Shown here in pieces: positions 46,852-57,600 of a DNA stretch of 64,000 bases. The stretch lies in assembly GCF_020520425.1 (NCBI RefSeq), contig NC_079490.1, positions 59,312,517 through 59,376,516 of the forward strand. Reading direction: 5' to 3'. Made by a program: the position numbers and the translations under genes. The DNA is from Spinacia oleracea. Lineage: Eukaryota > Streptophyta > Magnoliopsida > Caryophyllales > Amaranthaceae. Position 1 is the stretch's first letter. Each line of letters begins with the position of its first letter. The notes under the pieces are model-generated. The model did no database searches. It was not told the origin of the DNA and saw only the letters and a program-made list of their open reading frames with translations.

Positions 46852-48589
46852 AAGGCTTATATACAAGAGTAAATTATATGCATTTATAATATATGTCAAA
46901 ATTAAGGCAACAAATGTAATTATTCAAAATTGGGATAAACAAAAAGGAATAGAGGTAGAGAGTAACGATTGAGCGACCTTGATGCTGTAGTAATAAATAA
47001 GTTCAACTACAAAAAGAAAAAGTCGTCACAATAAATAGAGAAATGCCCTCTTTAGCAAGCAATTTGGGAAGTATTAAGATCTTGATATTGACATGGTCTA
47101 CGTGCTAGCTAACTCCGGATGAAGTATCAAGTATGAGGTGCTACTTATAGCACTTTCTTTTGTTTTCTTTCACATCTGAGTAATGAAGGAATAAAGACAA
47201 GTCAAGTTTTGTTTCAGCTTTAAAGGGTTAAGATAGATTGTTCATGAAGGGATCCTTTTATTCTCTTCAATTACACAACCATATTTAGCTTCTAATTTCA
47301 GACCGTGATTTACTTCACGCATTAATATATCTCCTAAACTCAGACCCCGATTTACTATATACATTATACATTAACATATCTCTTAAACTCGAGCTCAGAT
47401 TACTACATGCATTAAAATCGTTAACATATCCCCTAAATTCGAGCTCGAGTTACTTTATGCATTAACACCCACCAAATAACTACACTCAAAACGATACATG
47501 TAAATCAACACCCACCATATAACTAACTATACCCAAAACCACATAATCTAGAGCCGAGTTGTACACACATAGTATCTTTTAACCTAATAAAAAATTGACT
47601 CGACTTAAATTAATAAGATAAAATATTGATGGAAGTAATTATGCCTTCCAAATTAAACTTATTTACAATAGATCATAATATGACTTGACATGTTTTATAT
47701 CTAACTAATGTTAAAGGATTCTCCATCCAATGATGCTACAAACTCATCAAACGATCAGTTTACCAGCTCTATCTCGACAGATACATCTTAAAAGATTCCG
47801 CCTAAGGGAAAAGAACATTATCCTTCCCCCATGTAGTACTCCGTAACACTTGTATGTGGAATGTCGATGGTTAGGATCACAAAGTCTTACCAGCAAAATA
47901 TATTGTGTACTGAAAATTGTTCAAAGTCTATCAACACAATTAGATAAGCTGTACCTCTCAAAAGTTTCCGTTTTTTCCCTCAATGTTTATACCGTCGGTG
48001 TACCTAAATGCCTTTTACTGTTTTTTCTTTTTTTATTAATGTAAAAGGAAATTCTTTGTGACCTTGTAAAGTAAAATAAAGATTAAGATTGTGTATTTTT
48101 TCTATTTTTCTTAAAAGAAAACACAAGTTTAATCTCGATTTGACACAATAATATAGAGAAAATGACATAATTAATATTAAATTGGCCTACCTCCCTAATT
48201 TATGGCCAAAGACAATGAGTAGCTTCAAGATTGGGTCAATTGGTATTAGATCAGATCCCCCGTATTCAAGTTATATGCCTTTCAAAGGATTGCATAGACC
48301 ACATCATTCACATGTGGCTATTATTGGTTATAAATAAGGAGTAAATTACTCATTCACTTAGTTAGAATTTCTCGTAATTATTATTTTAAAAAAACATCAC
48401 TCTGTATTAATTATTTCTGATTTTCTCCGATAGGTCTTACACGCACTAAGTGTACAATAAATTTATTTTATAAACCAACGTCGTTTTTACCTACCTTTTG
48501 TAACTTTTAACATGTTTTGATTAAATTTTATGTTATAACTATTGATTAAACATTTTAAAGGGTTACATAGTTACTTTTATACATTACTA
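46852..48589. other. Intergenic DNA without recognisable genes
   Basis: The region is AT-rich. A degenerate repeat of about 60 bp (TTAACATATC..CTAAACTCGAGCTC..TTACT..ATGCATTAA) occurs about three times at 47300-47467. I see no supported coding region. Confidence 0.5.
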
Positions 48590-49200
48590 GATTTTAGCCC
48601 GTGCGATGCAGGGTTTCTATTAAATTGTTACGTTAAAATAAAATTTCTATATATATCAACTGCTATATTTTATATATTAGATTAGATTGATTTTTTTTAT
48701 TTTGGATTGAATTTCATTTTAGATTTTTTTTTAATTATTATAGTGTTTGATTTTGGATGAAATTGTATATAAGACATATTAATAATTAACTAATACAAAT
48801 ATTTATTTGACACCTAATTATTTATCTACGTGGCATTCGACTTTTTAATTCAAAAATAATTTTGAAGTCTTATTATTCATTGGCCGAAACCATTAGATTT
48901 CCTGCGTGGCGCTACCATTGGATTAATGTTTGATTTTGGATTGAATTTTATTTTAGATTATTGTTTGATTATGGATGAATTTTATTTTAGATTTATTTTT
49001 AATTATTAGAGCGTTTGATTTTGGATGGAATTGTATATATTAGTAATTAATTAATTAATTTAAATATCTACGTGACACCTAATTAATTATCTACGTGGCA
49101 CTCGATTTTTTTAATTCAAAAATAAATTAGAAATCTTATTTTTCATTGGCCGAAACCATTAGTAATCCTAGGTGGCGCTCTAATAGTTCAGCAAATAAGC
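48590..49200. repeat. Duplicated block of a repeat family
   Basis: Two copies of about 240 bp lie in tandem (about 48700-48915 and 48935-49180). Each has TTTGATTTTGGAT, GACACCTAATTA, ATCTACGTGGCA and TCATTGGCCGAAACCATTAG. The block begins with ACTAGATTTTAGCCCGTGCGATGCA, the reverse complement of the motif at 44605-44628. It looks like a transposon derivative, class unknown. Confidence 0.55.
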
Positions 49201-49202
49201 CT

Positions 49203-49203
<1 letters not shown>

Positions 49204-49269
<66 letters not shown>
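49204..49269. repeat. TA dinucleotide microsatellite
   Basis: An uninterrupted run of about 33 TA units. Confidence 0.97.
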
Positions 49270-49273
<4 letters not shown>

Positions 49274-50040
49274 TTAGATTAGTGATGTTGAAGGAAAAAA
49301 TGTATTAAAGCGAAAAAAATTGAATACGGATTCGGATAGACGAGGTTCGAGTTTAATCAATTATCGGATTTTATCGGATCGGGTTGATTGTGGTTGTTAT
49401 CGAGTAAAACTTGTTTTCGTATTGCTATTTGATCAGATGCGGGTTAGGTTCGATTAAAAGTTATCGGATGCAAAGCGGATTACGGGTCTCCTGGGGTTGC
49501 TCGCGGTTCGGGTCCGGGTCTTCATTTCACGGGTTAAATTAGAATTCCGGTCAACAACGGGTCAGTTTTGTTGTGACTATTTCTCGGATATATTTAGATC
49601 AGTATGTCGGTCCGGTTTTCGGATTGTGTGACTTATTGACATCCCTACTCTAAAAGTGATTCGAAAATCATGCAGCAGCGACGTGGGTAGAAATGAGATG
49701 ATATTTAATTTCCTTGTCTAATGAGAGTATATATTACATTATTACGGCACAGGAGACTTAGTGTAGAATTTGGCATGAATGTGGAAAGCAGTAGACGATC
49801 TACCTGTTAAACAAAGTAGAAATGTAAGATCTGAGACTGAGTGAAGTAGCTTTAAATAGCAATGCCAACTAATAAGAAGGTTGAAGGGTTAACTTTGACC
49901 AAAGACTATTAAGCTTTAAATGTTAAGAAAGCTAAGTTTTAGGTAAAGAGAGTTGATTAGTTGAGAAGTAACATCATTCATATTTATACTCCGTATTTAG
50001 GAAGATAGAAAAAACAGTGATATTTGTGAGCAGCAACAAT
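49270..50040 (+). promoter_or_regulatory. Upstream region of the CHUP1-like gene
   Basis: The first 370 bp contain phrases such as GGTTCGGGTCCGGGTC and TTATCGGAT that look like an old repeat. The proximal 350 bp should hold the promoter. TTTAAATAG at 49850-49858 is the best TATA-like motif, but nothing fixes a transcription start. Confidence 0.35.
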
Positions 50041-51062
50041 ATGCAGAGGAATAATAAGACTTCAGAGATGAGCTTCTTGGTCGAAGACATTGAAGCTGTC
50101 TTGGAAATGAACAGGTTCCTAGAGAAGGAGAATCAAGAGCTGAAACAAGAAGTGGGGCGTCTGAAATCAGTTATAGCTTCCTTGAAAGCTCATGATATTG
50201 AGAGGAAATCTATTTTGTGGAAGAAAATACAGTACCCTGTCTCTGTCCCTACCAGTATTGGAAATAAAGAGGACACACTTGAACAGTTAGAGTTGCAGAC
50301 ACCTGCATCACAAAGTACAAAGCAATCACCGCCACCACCACCACCACCCTGTAAGCATAAAAGTTCAATGAATAATGGTCCTCCACCACCACCTCCTCCA
50401 ATGCCGTCTTGTAAATCAGCAATTGGGTCTAAATTAGCAGTTCGGCGTGTTCCTCAGGTAATTGAGTTTTATCGTTACCTGAACAAGAGTAACGCCAGGT
50501 TAGAGAACAGAATAAATGTAACAGGAGTTTCAAAGGATGGTAATCCAGGGAATATGATTGGAGAAATTGAGAACAAATCAATGTACCTATCTGCTGTAAG
50601 TATTTCTTTAATAGATAATCTTTTGGGTTATTCAATGGCCACTTTTTATTAAAACAATCTTTTATTGTTTTAATAATAATCAACAAACAGGTAAAATCTG
50701 ACGTTGAGATGCAAGGAGAGTTGATAAAATATCTAATAAGAGAGGTGGAAACAGCAGTGTTGAAAGATATATCAGCAGTGGAAGCATTTGTAAAACGGCT
50801 AGATAGTGATCTGTCAAGTCTTGTAGATGAGAGAGCTGTACTGAAGCATTTTCCGCAGTGGCCTGAAAGAAAGGCTGATGCTCTAAGGGAAGCCGCTTGT
50901 TGTTTCAGAGATCTTAAGAATTTAGAATCCCAGATGCTCACCTTCAAAGACAATCCCAAACAACCATTGCCTCAAACATTAACACGAATACAAACCTTGC
51001 AAGACAGGCGAGCATGTATATCAAAATTACTGTTTTTATTTTTAATATTCACTGATCAAGCT

Positions 51063-51096
<34 letters not shown>

Positions 51097-51688
51097 TCAT
51101 TCTCAAGCTACTGTACGTTGTATCTGCAGATTGGAGAGGGTAATAGAAAACATCGACAAGACAAGAGAAGGTACGTGCAGAAGATACAAAGATATGCAGA
51201 TTCCTTGGGATTGGATGTTGGACACGGGCCTCGTTGGTCAGGTATATAAACTGTCTACTTCTTTTTTTCTTTCAATTCTAGACCACTCACTTCCATTACT
51301 TATCATTCAATCTCCTATTACTCTAAACAATAGCCTTCTTCTACATTACTGCTTCTCATTATGTTTACCTGTTTCTCATTGCCAGATTAAGCTTAACTCA
51401 TTGAGCCTAGCTAGAGAATACATGAACCGAATCATTAAAGAACTTCAGACTTGTACATTACCTAGTTCAGAGGACATCATACATCAGGCTGCTCGTTTCG
51501 CATACCGAATTCATCAGGTTATTTACATAACTTTTAAATGCCATGCTGTTAACAACAATCATACTTCCAATCACTAAAATTTCTAATTATTACAGTTTAC
51601 GGGCGGATTCGACTCAGATACAGAGCATGTATTTCAACAACTCAAACGAATACATGCTACAAAATCTCCACAACTTCACAACGTTTGA
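50041..51688 (+). CDS. CHUP1-like actin-binding family protein (five exons)
   Basis: Exons are 50041-50595, 50691-51007, 51130-51241, 51386-51517 and 51596-51688, giving 402 residues. Residues 13-50 form a predicted coiled coil. Two proline runs lie at 97-103 and 114-120. From about residue 137 to the end is the conserved CHUP1 C-terminal domain, with GNMIGEIENKSMYL, VDERAVLKHFPQWPERKADA, WMLDTGLVGQ and FAYRIHQFTGGFD. CHUP1 anchors chloroplasts to actin. This protein lacks CHUP1's N-terminal membrane anchor and long coiled coil, so it is a short paralogue, perhaps closer to the IPGA1/At1g07120 group that acts at the cytoskeleton. The ATG at 50041 was chosen because the frame upstream has no ATG. 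Intron 2 has a GC donor. The RING-H2 gene converges 590 bp downstream. Confidence 0.92.
51008..51129 (+). other. Non-canonical GC-AG intron with ATC microsatellite
   Basis: The reading frame and family conservation (TLQDR-LERVIEN) force the exon end at 51007 with donor GCGAGC and acceptor CTGCAG. The next GT (51015) leads to a stop. An (ATC)n run of about ten units lies at 51067-51096. Confidence 0.75.
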
Positions 51689-52279
51689 GATATATGCAAT
51701 CATCAATTATTGCAAAGCAATAAATTAAATGATAATCTGTAATACCATTAAAGTACTTTTTAGTTCATAATTTGAGTATATATTAAGACAATATATATTT
51801 ATGGTTGTTTTTAATTTTGAACAAATAATTTATAGATATTTAGTAAATACAACTAAACCGATATATAGAGCACTCCTTGAATATTCTATCTATCATATCA
51901 TGGAATGTTGACTTTCTTAGAAACAATTTCATAAGTTGTCACTTTAGTTGTGTTTTTTGTTTTCAAAGCGTTACCAACATTGGAGATTTGTCGTTAACCG
52001 TCCGAAATGACGAGTTAGGTTGCTCCTATTAAATGAGTTATGAAGGAAAAATAAAAGCCGGAATCGTATATTAAATTCTATACAAGAAGAGAGACATTCT
52101 CCTACATAACATAGCTACAGTTTTAAGTTTAATAAACTTGAAAAGAAAATAACAAATGTTATGAAGGACAAAACCTTTTCTGAGATCTGGTCCTAATTAA
52201 CATTCCCCTGATCGATTCCAATAATTTCCACCACAAGATGATCGATCACTTAAGCTGGTATCATGGTTCATATCCATTA
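51689..52279. other. Convergent 3' intergenic region
   Basis: 590 bp of AT-rich DNA hold the 3' ends of the CHUP1-like gene (+) and the RING-H2 gene (-). Possible AATAAA-like signals are present (AATAAATT at 51719). No further gene is seen. Confidence 0.5.
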
Positions 52280-52870
52280 TCATGATTCATGACGAAGAAG
52301 ACGCTCCTCCACCTCCACCTCCACCTCCACCACCCGATTTTCCACAACAGCCGGTGTGTCACTCCTCTGAGTAACATCAAGTTCCAACACAAGTTGATCT
52401 CGACATATTGGACAGGTAGAGTGGCTAAACAGCCACATATCAATGCAGTCCACATGAAACGCATGTGAACATCTTGGCAAGCTCCTTCCTACTTCTCCTA
52501 CCTCGAACACATTCAAGCAAATCGCACATTCCAACATCACTTCCTTACACCCTTGTCCACATCCGTGTACAAACGTTGGGATAGAATCTATTAACGTCAA
52601 GTCGATTCCCTTGGTTTGGTATGAACAAGAAGAGATGGAAGTGATATCATAGGTGTAGGTTGTTGTTGTTGAGGATGTAGTATGAGACCTTCGTAGGTGG
52701 GGGGTGCGGCCGAAAACACCGACTATAGATGTCCGACAAAGATGACCCTCAGCAAGGAGCCAACGTGCATAAATGTGAAGCAGGAGAACAAAAAGGACTA
52801 CTAAGAGTAGACATAAAATGGCAGCAAGGAACAAGTTATTCTCATAGGCAATGATGCTACCACTAAGCAT
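52280..52870 (-). CDS. ATL-type RING-H2 E3 ubiquitin ligase
   Basis: This intronless gene encodes 196 residues. One membrane helix lies at about residues 12-33. A GLD-like motif (KGIDLTLIDSIPTF) lies at 87-100. A complete RING-H2 has ligands C115, C118, C134, H136, H139, C142, C153 and C156. The order of membrane anchor, GLD and RING-H2 without introns defines the ATL family, whose members transfer ubiquitin from an E2 to targets at membranes, often in defence or growth responses. The tail carries a Glu/Val repeat (VEVEVEVEE). The ATG at 52870 was chosen because the in-frame extension to 52936 has no ATG. TTTATATATAG on the minus strand at about 52944-52934 is a plausible TATA box. The target is unknown. 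Confidence 0.92.
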   Translation of the reverse strand: MLSGSIIAYENNLFLAAILCLLLVVLFVLLLHIYARWLLAEGHLCRTSIVGVFGRTPHLRRSHTTSSTTTTYTYDITSISSCSYQTKGIDLTLIDSIPTFVHGCGQGCKEVMLECAICLNVFEVGEVGRSLPRCSHAFHVDCIDMWLFSHSTCPICRDQLVLELDVTQRSDTPAVVENRVVEVEVEVEERLLRHES

Positions 52871-52933
52871 ATTTATTCTAGCTACTGATGTTGCTGATAC
52901 ACTAAGATGCTTTAACTCGCGACTCTGCAGCTT

Positions 52934-52944
52934 CAACTATATAT
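52934..52944 (-). promoter_or_regulatory. Probable TATA box of the RING-H2 gene
   Basis: A TATATATA-type motif lies about 65-75 bp upstream of the ATG on the minus strand. That leaves a short leader of some 35 bp. Confidence 0.5.
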
Positions 52945-53301
52945 AAATGTCTACTCTAGTAAGTGAAGTTGTGGGGGAGAGAGGAAGACAAGGAACAAAG
53001 AATACCATGAAGAATGAAGAATTTGAGATAGTGTCAAGTTGCGTACATGTTAGGTCGTCAAACTTAAGGGAAGGTGCCTCTTATTCAGTGTTTATTTTAT
53101 TCTCTATGTCTTTTAAGTTTTCCAAAATGCCTTATAAAATAACAGATATTACGTAAGTCAAAAGGAAGGTTCCCTATATCCAAGGAGAATAGAGAATAGA
53201 GAATACTTGGAGAGTAGATGAAGGACTCGTGAAGTTGACGGCAGATCACCAATGCCCAATGGGGGATCATTTTCATGAATTTCATACATTGAAACTGGCA
53301 A

Positions 53302-53386
<85 letters not shown>

Positions 53387-54265
53387 TCAAGCTTTTACTA
53401 CATTGAAAGGGGGGAAGTTTTTCATTCAGAGACTCAGACTCAGGATCCCAATCTCCAAGTGCACAACAACCTAACGTCAAATTAAACCGCGATACTAATT
53501 CTTTAAAATAATTTTGAAACCAATCTAGCAAATGAAGCAAAATTTGCATAGATAAGAAAGAGCACATCAAAGGCAATGACCCGACCCAACTCAATCTATA
53601 TCAATTCGCATGACAGGCTGAGCCATAATAACACAAGTTGAAATCGAACTTGTCGTTTTTTCTGGACAAAGCTGATGCATAAAGCTCTAGCATTCAAATG
53701 ATACACCACCTTCTATGTCGTGACTCGTGAGTGACATAAGAGCTGTTAAGACAAACCCAGCCCTAGATCACCCAACATCACTAACGACCTAATTCACTTG
53801 ACTACTTGAGTCTCTTGACAACTTAGTTTATTCTTTTTCTTGAATATTCAATTCTCTTCTAAAACTATGTAACCGGCAAACTGTTACTTACAATATTGTG
53901 AAACGGGGGGAGTAAACCTACTTTAGAACAACGCCATTTCTATTTTTAAATACTTAATAAACTTTTATACTCCGTAACATTTTTAGTAAAACCATACTAT
54001 GGTAGAAAGTAGAAACTATGAGATAATCAAACAGATATGTGTTCTTTCAAAGACAAATAAACAACTTTGTTTTCACATTAACCTTTTATACATATGAAGC
54101 ATATTTAAAAATAAAAATGTTGGCCAGTGAGCAAAACAACGACCACGAAATTTAAATGTCAACTAGTATATTGAATTTCATTGACAAGTGAGAACAATTA
54201 AAACACACCGAAATCAAATGAAGCATTTCCATGTCATAATGCAACAAACAGCTTCTCCGGGCACT
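52945..54265. other. Intergenic region between F2KP and the RING-H2 gene
   Basis: Both neighbours are on the minus strand, so this holds the RING-H2 promoter and the F2KP 3' end. An AT microsatellite lies at 53307-53384. Nothing else recognisable is present. Confidence 0.5.
53307..53384. repeat. AT dinucleotide microsatellite
   Basis: An uninterrupted run of about 39 units. Confidence 0.97.
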
Positions 54266-54567
54266 TTAATCCATTAGCTTGTATCGTTTCTCTTGCACAC
54301 CTGTTACTCCCATTTGGATCTCTATAATTGTGTGAAGAGGTACCTACGCATTGAAGACCGACATTAGCATTTAGCACTATGCCTTGAAACAATGAAAGAT
54401 CAATCCAACAACAACAACAAAAAGCCTTAGTCCCAAAATGATTTCGGGTCGGCTAACATGAATCGACATAAAAGATCGTCAATGTGACCAATCAAACAAG
54501 ACACCAACGAGAAGTTAAAAGAATAAACAAGGAAGAGGGGGAATGTGAAAATAATGAAAGTAAAATA

Positions 54568-54647
<80 letters not shown>

Positions 54648-57600
54648 ATATATATATATATATTACAGAAAATATTATAAGGAATAGTAAAAATAAGTAA
54701 AGTTCAAAAAGAGAAAATTAAAAATAAATACAATAAGTATATTTGATAATAGCATATAAAACTGAGCCTTGAAAAAAATAAAAATAAAAACCGTCCACAA
54801 AAGGTTTGCAAAACGCAAGAAGTAAAATAAGAGAGTCAAATGGAAGATATATAAGTCAAATAACGTCATCAACGTATATTCTCTCCCTCCACGATGTCCT
54901 ACCCAATGTGATATTTTCCTCAATCCCAAGTAGGCTCATATTGTGCTCAATCACCTTCCTCCGAGTTTTCTTAGGTCTTCCCCTACCCTTTGCAACCCTT
55001 GCCACCCTTCTAGCCAAAATCCAAAATAATGCATAATCCAACTTAAACAAGTTGGAAGTTCTATCAGATCAAAATAACTGAAGATGAAAGCAGATTTTAA
55101 AACTAAAAAATACTAAAAGGAAAACAGATTTAATCAAATCAGAGGATAAAATAAATATCACATCAGAAAAAGAATCAGATACTGAGGACGGCGGCGGCCC
55201 GGGAAGGGGAGAGTGGACAAGTGGATAAAAGCGACGGACTGTAAATCTGTTTAAGTTTTTGTACGCAGGTTCGAATCTTGCCTCTCCTAAAAGAAGCAGC
55301 AACTGGAGCATCCCGTCTAAAGACCAAGGACAAGAAAACAAGTCTGCTAGTCCGGAAGGCCTAGATAAGACACTGGTTAGTAGTTGCGACCAACAGCCAT
55401 CAGCTGTCGGCTCGATGGGAAGGCGGGAACTTCAAGCCCGATTTCAGGTAGCACCAACCCCCCATGCAAGCACCGAAGGGGGCTGAGTGGCCAACTTTAC
55501 CGTTCTTCATGCCCGGTTTTAGGTAGAAGACTATTCAGAGTCATCACCAAATCAAAAACTTATTACAGTAGCATAGACTCAGCTATTTGAAACAAACTAA
55601 AGGATATAACCTACAAATTTAAGTTTTACAACGGCGGTTGCCTTGGTTGGCTAACCATTTCAATTCACAAGTGATAGCTTTTGTCAAGTACACACTAGAG
55701 GAATGGGAAAGGAAAAGTTTATGAGTGAACAGTGAGAGACGACTGGTTCATAAGCTGAACCATGATGAGAAATCTCTTTTCCTCTTGATTGGTTAGAAGG
55801 GATGAGAAAAAAGTCAAAGAATAATATCTACAGAATTCAAGGACTTCTGACGTTAGTGTTTGGGGGTGAGGTTCTAGGAAGTAGTCTTTGACCTTTGTGC
55901 ATAGAAGAAATACAAATTAATCCTTGACGTATTTGGTCCCAAAAGGAGATAAAAGGACAACTCAATCTAATTTACTCACGAAGTTGTTTAGTTATGAAAC
56001 AGCAAGAGTAGAAATTGTCTGCAAAATAACCAACTGGTTTTTTAGAAGTTAAGCCAAGACTATCACACTTTTTATTTTTTATAAAGAGGTACAAAGGAAA
56101 CTTAAGGGACCCGTCTCTCACGGTCCCTAACCTTTGAGGCTTTGACACAAGAAGTTACCTCAATATGTGGTATTTCTTTCAAAGGCCTGTCGGCAAAGTA
56201 AGCATACAATGCTCTCAGAACAGCCTGCAATAAATATGATAATAGCACCAAGTTATTAATTATATCGAAAATTTGGAAAGTTTGTTTAGTAAATTAAATT
56301 TAAATTAAGTTATATTACCTGATGAGAAATTACTACAACAGGTGCTCTTTGGCGCTCAAGCTCAATGATCACAGGCTCCAGCCTGCATTACAGGAACACG
56401 TATATAACTTCAAATTTTGAAATTGAACATATATTATTTTGGAACTATAGTGAGAGGAAGAGTAAAAGGGGCACCCAAAGATTGATCAGTAGAAGTAGAT
56501 ACAAACCTTTGGATCACATCCAAGTATGACTCTCCTCGAGGATAGCGATACCGAAGCTTATCTTTTTCACGTGATCTGGAATTTCAAGAAAAGTGGACTT
56601 AAAACAGATTGGTAATCCTTTAGGATTGCTAAATTCACATGTAAGCTACACTGATGCAATAAAGTAATAACCTTAAATGCAACGAATTTAGCAATATATA
56701 ACCTACTTCACAAGAAAACGATACCAGACAAGAAACAATTAGTATATTACACATTTTTAGGTACACGTAATAAACTGATACAAGGGGGATAGACGCTTTA
56801 GGAAGTACTCTTATAAGTTAGTAGTTGGGGAATAAAATAAGGGGAAAGTTAGGGAACAAGTACTATATAGAGAGCCTATTAGAGAGGAAGAGTTCTATTG
56901 AATATTGATTAGTATTTTGTTGAGCTTTTAAGAGTTCATTGGGAGAGAATCAAGCCTCTCGAAAGCTTGAATATTAGTTACATTTTCTGTAATTTCCAGT
57001 TTATGAATATCAATCTTCGTCATTTTCCTTATAATATAATCTGAATATTTGATGTCTTAGTTTTGTTAATTCATAACACTACATTACACACTCAAATAAC
57101 TCAATCATTACAAGTCCTCGGCAGAGATAGCACGAAAAAATCAGAAACAAAATGCTCACAAACAAGAACAAATACGTAGTATCTATATTCTAAATTATGG
57201 AATTATTCATAGAACAAATGTACAAATTCAATACTGAATGTGAATTGAATGAGCTACATACTCATACTCTTCTGGCATATCCATCTTGATCTCCAAATAC
57301 GTCATTCCATCACATGCTCCAGCATTAATTTCATCAAGTGCACGCCATTGCACCTGTGGAGTTCACGAGAATCGAAGGTTTATGAGGTCGGATAATTGTG
57401 TAATTTTGGTCAACTAAAATTGTAAAAAACTACCTGAAAAAAAATACGAAGTGCAACATCTTATGTGTCAAGACTAGGGAAAGGAATTGCCGCTCAAACC
57501 AAATTACCTTGGGAAATCCAACGATATGATTTGCAGTTGAAATCGATCTATGCAAAGTGCTGGTCCATATCTGCATGGTATTTGAGAGAGTGAGAGGTGA

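Noticed and set aside
50017-50040. N-terminal extension of the CHUP1-like protein
   Set aside because: The extension would start with GTG; the first ATG is at 50041.
52871-52936. 22-residue N-terminal extension of the RING-H2 protein
   Set aside because: It would start with TTG and overlap the probable transcription start. The ATG at 52870 directly precedes the membrane helix.
53097-53594. Frame with a long Ile-Tyr repeat (also 53229-53474 and 54484-54687)
   Set aside because: It is translation of AT microsatellites.
55207-55289. Functional nuclear or chloroplast-derived tRNA-Tyr gene
   Set aside because: Nuclear tRNA-Tyr genes carry an intron. The stem sequence fits the mitochondrial, not the chloroplast, gene, and it sits inside an intron with several substitutions.
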